Positions 33,778 through 40,651 of a stretch of DNA of 40,651 bases are shown one piece after another (the first letter of the stretch is position 1; the number at the start of each line of letters is the position of its first letter). The translations under genes were made by a program, and so were the position numbers. Source of the stretch: an uncultured Prevotella sp. (GTDB lineage Bacteria; Bacteroidota; Bacteroidia; Bacteroidales; Bacteroidaceae); contig CAJOOC010000153.1 in the NCBI GenBank assembly GCA_905236165.1, positions 1 through 40,651 on the forward strand. Reading direction: 5' to 3'. The notes below the pieces were generated by a model that was not told the origin of the DNA, searched no databases, and saw only the letters and a list, made by a program, of their open reading frames with translations.

Positions 33778-35328
33778 GTGGCAATAAAGAAAAGACCGAT
33801 CTCTCCGCGCCAAAAGATGATCAACCTTATGTACGTTGTGCTTATGGCGTTGCTTGCTATGAACGTCTCTACGGAGGTGCTCAACGGTTTCTCTATTGTG
33901 GAGGAAGGACTGGTACGTTCCACGTCCAACGCCACAAAGGAGAATGATGGCATCTATAAGGACTTCGATAGCCAGATGAAGAGCAACCCGCAAAAGGTAC
34001 GCGTGTGGTATGCCAGGGCTCAGGAGGTGAAGAAGATGAGCGACGAGCTCTACAACTTCGCAGAAGAGCTGAAGGTGGCCATAGTAAGGGAGGCTGACGG
34101 CGCTGATGGCGACGTACACAATATACAGAACAAGGAAGACCTTGAGGCTGCCTCGCAGGTGATGCTTGCCCCGGGCAGAGCCAAGGGACCGAAGCTGCAG
34201 AAGATGATAGAGAACTTCCGTTATCGCGCCGTCAATATGCTCAACGACGAGCGCCTGCAGAAGATTATCACCGACAACCTCTCTACCGAGGTGTCGGCAA
34301 AGGCAAAAGCCCTGGGCAAGAACTGGCAGGAGTATATGTTCGAACAGATGCCTGTTGCCGCTGCCGTAACCCTGCTCTCAAAGCTGCAAAACGATGTGCG
34401 TTATGCTGAGGGTGAGATACTTCATACCCTTGTCAGCAACATCGACGTTAAGGATATCCGCGTTAACAAGCTCTCGGCCTTCGTTATCCCCGAGGCCAAG
34501 ACAATCATACGCGGTGAGCGGTTCTCTGCTCAGATTGTGATGGCTGCCATCGACACAACCCAACAGCCGGAGATATACATCGGAGGCAGGCAGGTGCAGT
34601 TGCGCAACAATACATACGAGTTCGTGACTGGAAAGACAGGCGATTTTACACTGCAGGGCTACATGACCATGCAGGATGGAGGCGGACAGGTAATTCGTCG
34701 CGACTTCTCGCAGAAATATACTGTGGTAGACCCGTCTGCAACTGTCAGCGCAGACCTTATGAACGTGCTCTATGCCGGCTACAACAACCCCATCAGCGTG
34801 TCTATACCAGGCGTGCCGCTCAATCATGTATCTGCTACTATGAGTGGCGGCTCGCTGACGCCTACTGGGCCGGGCCACTATATTGCACGTCCGTCTGCTG
34901 TGGGGCAGGACGTGACGATATCCGTCTCAAGTCTGCAGTCAGGAAAGCCGCAGCAGATGGGACAGTTCACGTTCCATGTGCGTAAGCTGCCAGACCCGAC
35001 GGCATATATCGTAGTGGGCGATACACGCTTCCGTGGAGGTAACCTTGCAAAGGCATCGCTGCTCGGAGCATCGGGAATCAAGGCTGCCATTGATGATGGC
35101 CTGCTTGACATAGAGTTCAAGGTGACGGGCTTTGAGGCTGTATTCTTCGATAATATGGGTAATGCAGTTCCTATTGTCAGCGACGGAGCCAGCTTCTCGG
35201 CAAGGCAGATGGATACATTCAGGAAGCTTTCGCGATCTAAGCGCTTCTATATCTCGCGCATACATGCCATCGGACCTGACGGCATAGCACGAACCCTGCC
35301 TTCGGCAATGGAAATAGTAATAAAGTAA
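33778..35328 (+). CDS. porM: Type IX secretion motor protein PorM/GldM
   Basis: 516 residues from a GTG. One N-terminal membrane helix (about 15-34, INLMYVVLMALLAMNVSTEV) is followed by a long periplasmic part: a helical domain (about 40-220) and beta domains (about 225-516, with IIRGERFSAQIVMAA, NPISVSIPGVPLNHVSATMS and RFRGGNLAKASLLGASGI). PorM dimers span the periplasm and link the PorL motor to the PorK-PorN ring. It is separated from porL by 98 bases of repeats rather than tightly coupled. Confidence 0.96.
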   Translation: MAIKKRPISPRQKMINLMYVVLMALLAMNVSTEVLNGFSIVEEGLVRSTSNATKENDGIYKDFDSQMKSNPQKVRVWYARAQEVKKMSDELYNFAEELKVAIVREADGADGDVHNIQNKEDLEAASQVMLAPGRAKGPKLQKMIENFRYRAVNMLNDERLQKIITDNLSTEVSAKAKALGKNWQEYMFEQMPVAAAVTLLSKLQNDVRYAEGEILHTLVSNIDVKDIRVNKLSAFVIPEAKTIIRGERFSAQIVMAAIDTTQQPEIYIGGRQVQLRNNTYEFVTGKTGDFTLQGYMTMQDGGGQVIRRDFSQKYTVVDPSATVSADLMNVLYAGYNNPISVSIPGVPLNHVSATMSGGSLTPTGPGHYIARPSAVGQDVTISVSSLQSGKPQQMGQFTFHVRKLPDPTAYIVVGDTRFRGGNLAKASLLGASGIKAAIDDGLLDIEFKVTGFEAVFFDNMGNAVPIVSDGASFSARQMDTFRKLSRSKRFYISRIHAIGPDGIARTLPSAMEIVIK

Positions 35329-35392
35329 TAGAACCCACCCAAACAACCACCGTGCCCGTCGCACCAGCGTCGGGTCCCAAAACGACCATAAT

Positions 35393-36490
35393 ATGAGACG
35401 AATCATTATTGCAACGCTAATCATAATTCTCAATTGCCAGATGTCAATTGTCAATTCGGTGAGTGCCCAACCTGCAGCACGTCGTGCCCAGCAGACGCAG
35501 CAGGCCGGTCAGACACAGAAGACAGCCTCGTCAGCGCTTACCACACGCGCTCAGCTCTCGCTGCCTACAGCGCAGAAGATGGACGAGGATGTCGTTTGGC
35601 GTCGTGACATATATCGTGAGATTGACCTTACGGAGGGTAATAATGCAGGACTATACTATCCTGTAGAGCCTGTGGGCAGTCAGATGAACCTCTTCACCTA
35701 CGTCTTCAAACTCGTGCTGTCAGGCCAGGTGAAAGCCTACGAGTATCGCCTTGACGGCAATGAGTCGTTTGAGAATGATGCTTTGGTGAAGCCACTCGCC
35801 CTGCTCGATAACTACCATATCTATTATGAGCGTAAAGACGGAAGGCTGAAGCTGGATAACTCCGACATCCCATCACGTGAGGTGAAGTCATATTACGTCA
35901 AGGAGTCTTCCTATTTCGACCAGAACTCTGCTACCTTCCACACTAAGGTGATAGCTTTCTGCCCAATCATGAGCCGTGAGGACGACTTCGGCGATGGTAC
36001 GGCGAAGTACCCGCTCTTCTGGGTGAAGTATGATGATGTGGCACCATTCCTCGCCAAGCAGACCATCATGACCAGCGACCTCAATAATGCTGCAACGATG
36101 AGCGTTGACGACTATTTCGTTAAGAATATGTATAAGGGTAAGATCTACAAGACCAACAATATGCTTGGTCAGACCCTTGCACAATACTGCCCTACCGACT
36201 CTGCCATGCAGAAGGAGCAGCAGCGCATAGAGGCAGAGCTGAAGGCTTTTGAAGAAAACATCTGGGGTGACAAGGCTCGCAAAGACTCTCTCGATTCTAT
36301 CGCTAAGGTGATAGAGGCCGACCCCAAGGCTGCAAAGAAGATGGCCAAGGCCAATCGCCGTGCCGCCGCTGCCAAGGAAAAGGCTGCTGCGGGTAGTGGT
36401 GTGGCAGTTTCTTCAGGTAAGAAGAACGCACGCCGCTCATCTTCGTCGGGTTCTTCGGCGCGCGTCAGCGTAAGGCGAGAGAGACATTAA
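35393..36490 (+). CDS. porN: Type IX secretion ring protein PorN/GldN
   Basis: 365 residues with a signal peptide (about 1-26). After a Gln/Ala/Thr-rich linker (about 30-60) the PorN core appears: VVWRRDIYREIDLTEGNNAG, LYYPVEPVGSQMNLFTYVFK, IYYERKDGRLKLDNSDIPSR, VIAFCPIMSREDDFGDGTAK and YPLFWVKYDD. PorN binds PorK in the periplasmic ring. The last 70 residues form a basic Lys/Ala/Ser-rich tail (AAKKMAKANRRAAAAKEK, ending RVSVRRERH). Confidence 0.95.
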   Translation: MRRIIIATLIIILNCQMSIVNSVSAQPAARRAQQTQQAGQTQKTASSALTTRAQLSLPTAQKMDEDVVWRRDIYREIDLTEGNNAGLYYPVEPVGSQMNLFTYVFKLVLSGQVKAYEYRLDGNESFENDALVKPLALLDNYHIYYERKDGRLKLDNSDIPSREVKSYYVKESSYFDQNSATFHTKVIAFCPIMSREDDFGDGTAKYPLFWVKYDDVAPFLAKQTIMTSDLNNAATMSVDDYFVKNMYKGKIYKTNNMLGQTLAQYCPTDSAMQKEQQRIEAELKAFEENIWGDKARKDSLDSIAKVIEADPKAAKKMAKANRRAAAAKEKAAAGSGVAVSSGKKNARRSSSSGSSARVSVRRERH

Positions 36491-36498
36491 AAGATACA

Positions 36499-37149
36499 AT
36501 GTTTTATCGAAACAACGTTATATCGTTACTGCCAGTATGTATACTGTTGTTGGTGATGGATCTTCCGACCCGGGCACAGGTGAAGTTCGGCGTCAGGGGA
36601 GGCATAAACCTCGTCGATTTCAGTATCAAGAACTATCATACTACCTTCGACGAGGCTAATCGTGCCGGATATTTCTTCGGACCGGTGATGAAGATCACTA
36701 TCCCCGCATGCCCGATAGGTATCGATCTTGCGCTCATCTATGATGAACGCACAGCAGAGGTCGATGGCATCTCTGCCACGCATAAGACCATCAATATACC
36801 TGTCAATGCGCGCTTCTCCGTTGGCATGGGAGAAGCGTTCAATGTATTCGCCTTTGGAGGGCCACAATATACCTTCAATCGAAGCGATGACAAGATATAC
36901 TATAGCGAGTCAGACTTTCAGTCAGTAGTGAAATCCTACAAGGACTGGTCGTGGCGCTCCAGCTATCTCAGTTTTAATGTGGGTATTGGCGTGACGCTCT
37001 TCAAACATGTAGAGCTGCGTGGAAACTACAACATAGCCTGTGGGCGCACAGCAGACGTCACCGTCTACGATGCCATTAAGAAAACAGCGACAGACTCTTT
37101 CCAAAGTCACTATAACGCGTGGCAGATAGCCACAACGGTATATTTCTGA
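36499..37149 (+). CDS. Outer-membrane beta-barrel protein (OMP_b-brl type) next to the T9SS operon
   Basis: 216 residues with a signal peptide (about 1-26, ending TRAQ). It opens KFGVRGGINLVDFSIKNYHT and continues with eight-strand-type barrel segments (IGIDLALIYDERTAEVDGIS, FNVFAFGGPQYTFN, SYLSFNVGIGVTLFKHVELR) and a terminal aromatic WQIATTVYF. It starts 8 bases after porN, so it is likely part of the same transcript. Automated pipelines often call such proteins PorT family, but the 16557 gene is the better PorT candidate. Whether this one takes part in secretion is unknown. Confidence 0.85.
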   Translation: MFYRNNVISLLPVCILLLVMDLPTRAQVKFGVRGGINLVDFSIKNYHTTFDEANRAGYFFGPVMKITIPACPIGIDLALIYDERTAEVDGISATHKTINIPVNARFSVGMGEAFNVFAFGGPQYTFNRSDDKIYYSESDFQSVVKSYKDWSWRSSYLSFNVGIGVTLFKHVELRGNYNIACGRTADVTVYDAIKKTATDSFQSHYNAWQIATTVYF

Positions 37150-37239
37150 GCCGTAATGCCCAAGCCCAAGCCAGTAAACACATCTTTCACAATACGCCCA
37201 AAGTAAGCAACAGGACAATTATTCCCTATTCAACATATT

Positions 37240-37247
37240 AAGGAGGA
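37240..37247 (+). promoter_or_regulatory. Strong Shine-Dalgarno sequence
   Basis: AAGGAGGA lies 6 bases before the ATG at 37254. Such a strong site is unusual in Bacteroidota and is not seen before the other genes here. Confidence 0.75.
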
Positions 37248-37253
37248 CACACA

Positions 37254-37661
37254 ATGTCATGGGATTATTTGAATGATATATTTGGAAGATTCAGAAAAAA
37301 GAAGACTCGCTTTACCGATATTGAAGTCAAAGCGAAGAAACTGCTGAGTTCTTTTTTGAAGGGAGAAATCAGCGACAAGGAGTTCGCCAGTGCCATTGAA
37401 GAGGTAAGAAGCAAATATATAGAGTTGACCACCGTAAACGGCCAAAGTACAATTGACCAAGATACGCCTCTTTGGCTAAACATGCTGTTAGGGCTGCATT
37501 ACGGCGAATGGCTTAACTACCAGCGAATCAAATGGTATTTTGAAGAACACCCCGAAGAACTGACAGGCGAAACCCGCGAACAATTCCTGCACATTCAGAG
37601 CATGGGACACGAAGAAACATTCAAAGACACCTGCAGAACAATACTGAAGGAGTTAAACTGA
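37254..37661 (+). CDS. Small cytoplasmic protein of unknown function
   Basis: 135 residues, no signal peptide or membrane segment. Predicted mostly helical and charged: VKAKKLLSSFLKGEISDKEF, then WLNMLLGLHYGEWLNYQRIK. AT-richer than neighbouring genes and with a strong Shine-Dalgarno site, suggesting a different origin. It lies 104 bases downstream of the barrel gene with no clear promoter of its own. I do not recognise a family. An immunity- or accessory-type protein is possible but not supported by any motif. Confidence 0.75.
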   Translation: MSWDYLNDIFGRFRKKKTRFTDIEVKAKKLLSSFLKGEISDKEFASAIEEVRSKYIELTTVNGQSTIDQDTPLWLNMLLGLHYGEWLNYQRIKWYFEEHPEELTGETREQFLHIQSMGHEETFKDTCRTILKELN

Positions 37662-37751
37662 TAAGTAACCACTCAAGTTTAGTCTATAACGACACCGTCA
37701 ACCATTTCCATGCTGGGATAACCTCATCTTACGTATCTATTAAACCGACGA

Positions 37752-37783
37752 CAAAGGTATAAATTGTTTAATGAATTAGCAAA
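37752..37783 (-). promoter_or_regulatory. Leftward promoter-like sequence in a convergent gap
   Basis: The minus strand has TTTG (37780-37783), a 20-base spacer and TACCTTTG (37752-37759). It points leftward into the 3' end of the small plus-strand gene, where no minus-strand gene is seen. Confidence 0.5.
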
Positions 37784-37900
37784 CTTTTCTCCGTTTTTAT
37801 TCAATCCATTAAACAAAATAGCGTTTTTTCAGAGGTGTATAGACGAAAAATGTTGCAATTTCTTTCAATCAAACGGCATACAATCGCGGGCGGGATTGCC

Positions 37901-40087
37901 TTATCTTATGAAAAGCATCTCACGGTATTTTGGCAGGGTCCACACCTCATCGTCTACCTTTGCTTCGAGCTTGTCGATGTGGTAGCGTATTTGCTCCATG
38001 AGAGGCTCTACGGTGTCGTGATAAGCAATGGCTTTCTCACGCTCCGACTCTATCTTGTTGGCTACCTTGCGGGCATCGGTAAGGGCCTGGCAGCCTTCCT
38101 CGATGTTCTTCACGCGCACCGAGATTTCAGAGATGAGCGCAAGGTTGGAGGCTGCAACGGTCTTGAACTCCTTCTTCGGAAGGATACCTTTCAGCGATAC
38201 GACGTTCTCGGCCAGCTTGGTCTGGTAGGCCACAACCTGCGGGATGATATGGTTGATGGAAAGGTCGCCGAAGATACGTGCTTCGATCTGCACCTTCTTC
38301 GTATAGGTCTCCCATTTGATTTCGTTGCGTGCCTCCAGTTCTTTCCGCGACATGACGTTGAGCGACTCAAACATTTGTATTGAAGCCTCGTCCAGGTAAC
38401 GGTCGAAGATCAGTGGGCAGGATTTCTCAACGTCCAGACCGCGGCGTGAGGCCTCTTCTACCCATTCGTCGGAGTAGCCGTTGCCATCGAAACGGATGGG
38501 CTTGCAGGTCTTGATGTCTTCGCGCAGGATGGCGATGATGGCAGCATGCTTGTCCATACCTCCTTCTATGCGCTCGTCTACACGCTTCTTGAAACTGATG
38601 AGTGCCTCGGCAACGGCGCTGTTCAGAGCTATCATGGCAGAGGCACAGTTGGCTTCTGAACCCACCGCACGGAACTCAAACCTGTTGCCGGTGAACGCAA
38701 AGGGTGAGGTGCGGTTACGGTCGGTGTTGTCGATGAGCAATTCCGGAATGGATGGTATGTCAAGCTTCAGGCCTGCCTTGCCTGAGATGGAGATGGTTGT
38801 GTCTGTGGTATTCTCCAAATGGTCGAGAATCTCCGTCAGCTGCTTGCCAAGGAAGGATGAGACAATGGCTGGTGGCGCCTCGTTGCCGCCAAGGCGATGA
38901 GCGTTGGTGGCTGACATGATAGAGGCTTTGAGCAGGCCGTTGTGCTTGTAAACACCCATCAGAGTCTCCACGACGAAGGTTACGAAGCGCAGGTTGCTGA
39001 TGGCATCCTTGCCAGGACCGTGAAGCAGTATGCCAGTGTCTGTGGCCAAAGACCAGTTGTTGTGTTTGCCAGAACCGTTCACGCCGTCGAAGGGCTTCTC
39101 ATGGAGAAGGCAGCGGAAGCCGTGCTTGCGAGCTACTTTCTTCATAAGCGACATAATGAGCATGTTATGGTCTATGGCAAGGTTGGTCTCTTCATAGATG
39201 GGAGCCAGCTCAAACTGGTTTGGCGCTACTTCGTTATGGCGGGTTTTGCAGGGAATGCCCAGTTCCAGGGCCTGTATCTCAAGGTCTTTCATGAAGGCCG
39301 CCACACGCTCGGGGATGGCGCCGAAGTAATGGTCGTCCATCTGCTGGTCTTTGGCGGAAGAGTGGCCCATCAGGGTGCGTCCCGTCAGGAGTAGGTCAGG
39401 ACGCGCAGAGTAGAGCCCTTCGTCAACAAGGAAGTATTCCTGCTCCCAGCCAAGGTTGGAGATGACCTTGTTTACCTCGGGGTTGAAGTAGCGCACAACC
39501 TCTGTTGCCGCCTCATTGATGGCACGCAGCGACTTTAACAGCGGGGTCTTATAGTCGAGAGCCTCGCCAGTGTATGAGATGAAGACGGTGGGAATCATCA
39601 GCGTGTCTCCGATGACGAACACCGGTGATGTGGGATCCCATGCGGAATATCCGCGAGCCTCGAAGGTGGAGCGTATACCGCCAGAGGGGAACGAAGAGGC
39701 GTCGGGCTCTTGCTGTACGAGCGACTTGCCCTCGAACTTCTCTATCATGCCGCCCTTGCCGTCGTGTTCCACAAAACCGTCATGCTTCTCGGCTGTCGTA
39801 TCTGTGAGAGGCTGGAACCAGTGTGTGCAATGGGTCACACCAAGCTCCATGGCCCAGGTCTTCATGCCCTCTGCTACGTGGTCTGCAGTGTCGCGGTCAA
39901 GCGGAGCGCCATTGTCGATGACGTCAAGAATCTTCTCATATACCTCTTTGGAGAGATACTTCGACATCTTCTGCTTGTTAAATACGTATTTGCCGAAAAA
40001 CTCAGAAGGACGCTCTGAGGGTGTCGGTACATCAACGGGCTGCTTCTTGAAGGCCTCGCCGACCATCTGGAATCTTAAACTTGCCAT
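37901..40087 (-). CDS. glnN: Type III glutamine synthetase
   Basis: ATP-dependent ligation of ammonia to glutamate, the main ammonium-assimilation step. 728 residues, the normal size for GSIII. The start is the ATG at 40087 (MASLRFQMVGEAFKK); the frame stays open through the tRNA but that is not real coding. GSIII features: GGIRSTFEARGYSAWDPTSP, GWEQEYFLVD, HNEVAPNQFELAPIYE, NGSGKHNNWSLATD, TGNRFEFRAVGSEANCASAM. It lies downstream of tRNA-Ala with a terminator-like hairpin between them; no separate consensus promoter was found. Confidence 0.97.
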   Translation of the reverse strand: MASLRFQMVGEAFKKQPVDVPTPSERPSEFFGKYVFNKQKMSKYLSKEVYEKILDVIDNGAPLDRDTADHVAEGMKTWAMELGVTHCTHWFQPLTDTTAEKHDGFVEHDGKGGMIEKFEGKSLVQQEPDASSFPSGGIRSTFEARGYSAWDPTSPVFVIGDTLMIPTVFISYTGEALDYKTPLLKSLRAINEAATEVVRYFNPEVNKVISNLGWEQEYFLVDEGLYSARPDLLLTGRTLMGHSSAKDQQMDDHYFGAIPERVAAFMKDLEIQALELGIPCKTRHNEVAPNQFELAPIYEETNLAIDHNMLIMSLMKKVARKHGFRCLLHEKPFDGVNGSGKHNNWSLATDTGILLHGPGKDAISNLRFVTFVVETLMGVYKHNGLLKASIMSATNAHRLGGNEAPPAIVSSFLGKQLTEILDHLENTTDTTISISGKAGLKLDIPSIPELLIDNTDRNRTSPFAFTGNRFEFRAVGSEANCASAMIALNSAVAEALISFKKRVDERIEGGMDKHAAIIAILREDIKTCKPIRFDGNGYSDEWVEEASRRGLDVEKSCPLIFDRYLDEASIQMFESLNVMSRKELEARNEIKWETYTKKVQIEARIFGDLSINHIIPQVVAYQTKLAENVVSLKGILPKKEFKTVAASNLALISEISVRVKNIEEGCQALTDARKVANKIESEREKAIAYHDTVEPLMEQIRYHIDKLEAKVDDEVWTLPKYREMLFIR

Positions 40088-40135
40088 ATATTGCGTTGTA
40101 TAAGCTGGTTCCTGTTTGAACAAAAAACAAAAAAA

Positions 40136-40152
40136 GGGAGGTGTTGCCCCCC
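40136..40152 (-). terminator. Terminator/attenuator between tRNA-Ala and glnN
   Basis: On the minus strand GGGGGG-CAACA-CCTCCC (6 bp, one G-U) is followed by TTTTTTG and more T. It lies 5 bases after the tRNA 3' end. It may end the tRNA transcript or let part of it continue into glnN. Confidence 0.65.
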
Positions 40153-40157
40153 TGTTG

Positions 40158-40231
<74 letters not shown>

Positions 40232-40250
40232 AATGTTGCGATTTGCGGGT

Positions 40251-40259
40251 GCAAAGTTA
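40251..40259 (-). promoter_or_regulatory. Promoter -7 box for tRNA-Ala
   Basis: TAACTTTGC on the minus strand, 20 bases before the tRNA 5' end, with T-rich sequence upstream. Confidence 0.75.
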
Positions 40260-40367
40260 AGAAAAAAAAACGAAACCACCAAAAAACTTTTGAAAAATCT
40301 TGCATCATTATAGAAGATGTACTGATAAAGTGAGGATAACGGCGAAAAAGAGAGGCATCTTCCCTAT

Positions 40368-40385
40368 ACCTTATTATATATATAG
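40368..40385 (+). repeat. AT-rich 18-base motif, copy 2
   Basis: ACCTTATTATATATATAG, identical to 22343-22360, here about 30 bases before a short open frame. Confidence 0.75.
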
Positions 40386-40416
40386 CGTGCGCACGGATAG
40401 ATGGCGCTGAAGGGAA

Positions 40417-40527
40417 ATGATAGATGAAACGCTGAGCTCCTGGAGGTGGGAAAGCCTGACGGAGGGAGAGTGTCTGTCAGAGAGGGAGTGTGCACTTGTA
40501 TGGGTAAACAAGCCCCAAAGAGGTTGA
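40417..40527 (+). CDS. Possible 36-residue small protein (uncertain)
   Basis: ATG with AAGGGAA just upstream. It encodes MIDETLSSWRWESLTEGECL followed by 16 more residues, with two cysteines and three tryptophans. No signal peptide, no family. It may be chance. Confidence 0.15.
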   Translation: MIDETLSSWRWESLTEGECLSERECALVWVNKPQRG

Positions 40528-40584
40528 CCTCAGTCAATCAAACGTGGAAAATGCGTGTTTTTTTGAAAAAAGTTGCGAAAACAT

Positions 40585-40616
40585 TTTGTCAGTTCGCCAA
40601 AAAGCAGTACCTTTGC
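40585..40616 (+). promoter_or_regulatory. Rightward promoter at the window edge
   Basis: TTTG (40585-40588), a 19-base spacer and TACCTTTGC (40608-40616), a full consensus match. The gene it drives begins beyond 40651. Confidence 0.8.
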
Positions 40617-40651
40617 ACTCGCTTTCGAAAAAACGACAGTATTTTCCGGAG

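Larger units (their letters stand above)
40260..40651. other. Gene-poor right end
   Basis: No confident gene in these 392 bases. It contains a second copy of the AT-rich 18-base motif, a GTGCGCAC palindrome, one short open frame (40417-40527) and a rightward promoter near the edge. Confidence 0.7.

Noticed and set aside
37764..38383. Plus-strand open frames overlapping the 3' end of glnN
   Set aside because: No start signals, antisense to glnN, composition of a shadow frame.

Overview
The window reads as a chromosomal segment of an anaerobic Bacteroidota of the Prevotellaceae/Bacteroidaceae type. The evidence is a SusC-type TonB-dependent receptor, the type IX secretion (T9SS) core genes porP-K-L-M-N plus a PorT-like protein, a type III glutamine synthetase, a CcsBA fusion, and many copies of the Bacteroidota promoter box TAnnTTTGc. 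A-rich or GTG starts dominate, and Shine-Dalgarno sequences are nearly absent. Family names come from reading translated motifs by eye; no database search was run.

Left part (1-10.7 kb, all minus strand). The start of a susC-like gene runs off the left edge. Upstream of it lies a five-gene, tightly coupled operon (10548 down to 2680) with one promoter and one terminator. It encodes two DUF3575-like outer-membrane proteins, an OmpA-domain/helical protein, a 739-residue beta-barrel and a TPR protein. Its function is not known to me, and it is one of two candidate undescribed systems here.

Middle (10.7-23.2 kb). Housekeeping and envelope genes: rodA, obg, pgeF, a double LytM/M23 protein followed by a coiled-coil lipoprotein, a PorT-like protein (minus), a 54-residue 2[4Fe-4S] ferredoxin, a major OmpA-family protein (minus), a YfhO-like membrane protein and a FabG-like reductase. 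The intergenic gaps carry palindromes and short tandem arrays.

23.3-30.0 kb. A four-gene run: porin-like protein, imelysin (M75) lipoprotein, di-haem DHOR lipoprotein, and CcsBA cytochrome c synthase. This looks like a self-contained envelope redox or metal-handling module: a haem protein, its own haem-attachment machine, a surface metal-binding lipoprotein and an outer-membrane channel. It is the other candidate system. Hairpins sit close to the 5' ends of its last three genes, including a perfect 14-bp one in ccsBA.

30.2-37.7 kb. The T9SS core operon porP-porK-porL-porM-porN, then an outer-membrane barrel gene and a small protein of unknown function.

37.9-40.65 kb. glnN (minus) lies downstream of tRNA-Ala(GGC), with a terminator-like hairpin between them. 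The last ~360 bases hold no confident gene and end in a rightward promoter for a gene beyond the edge.
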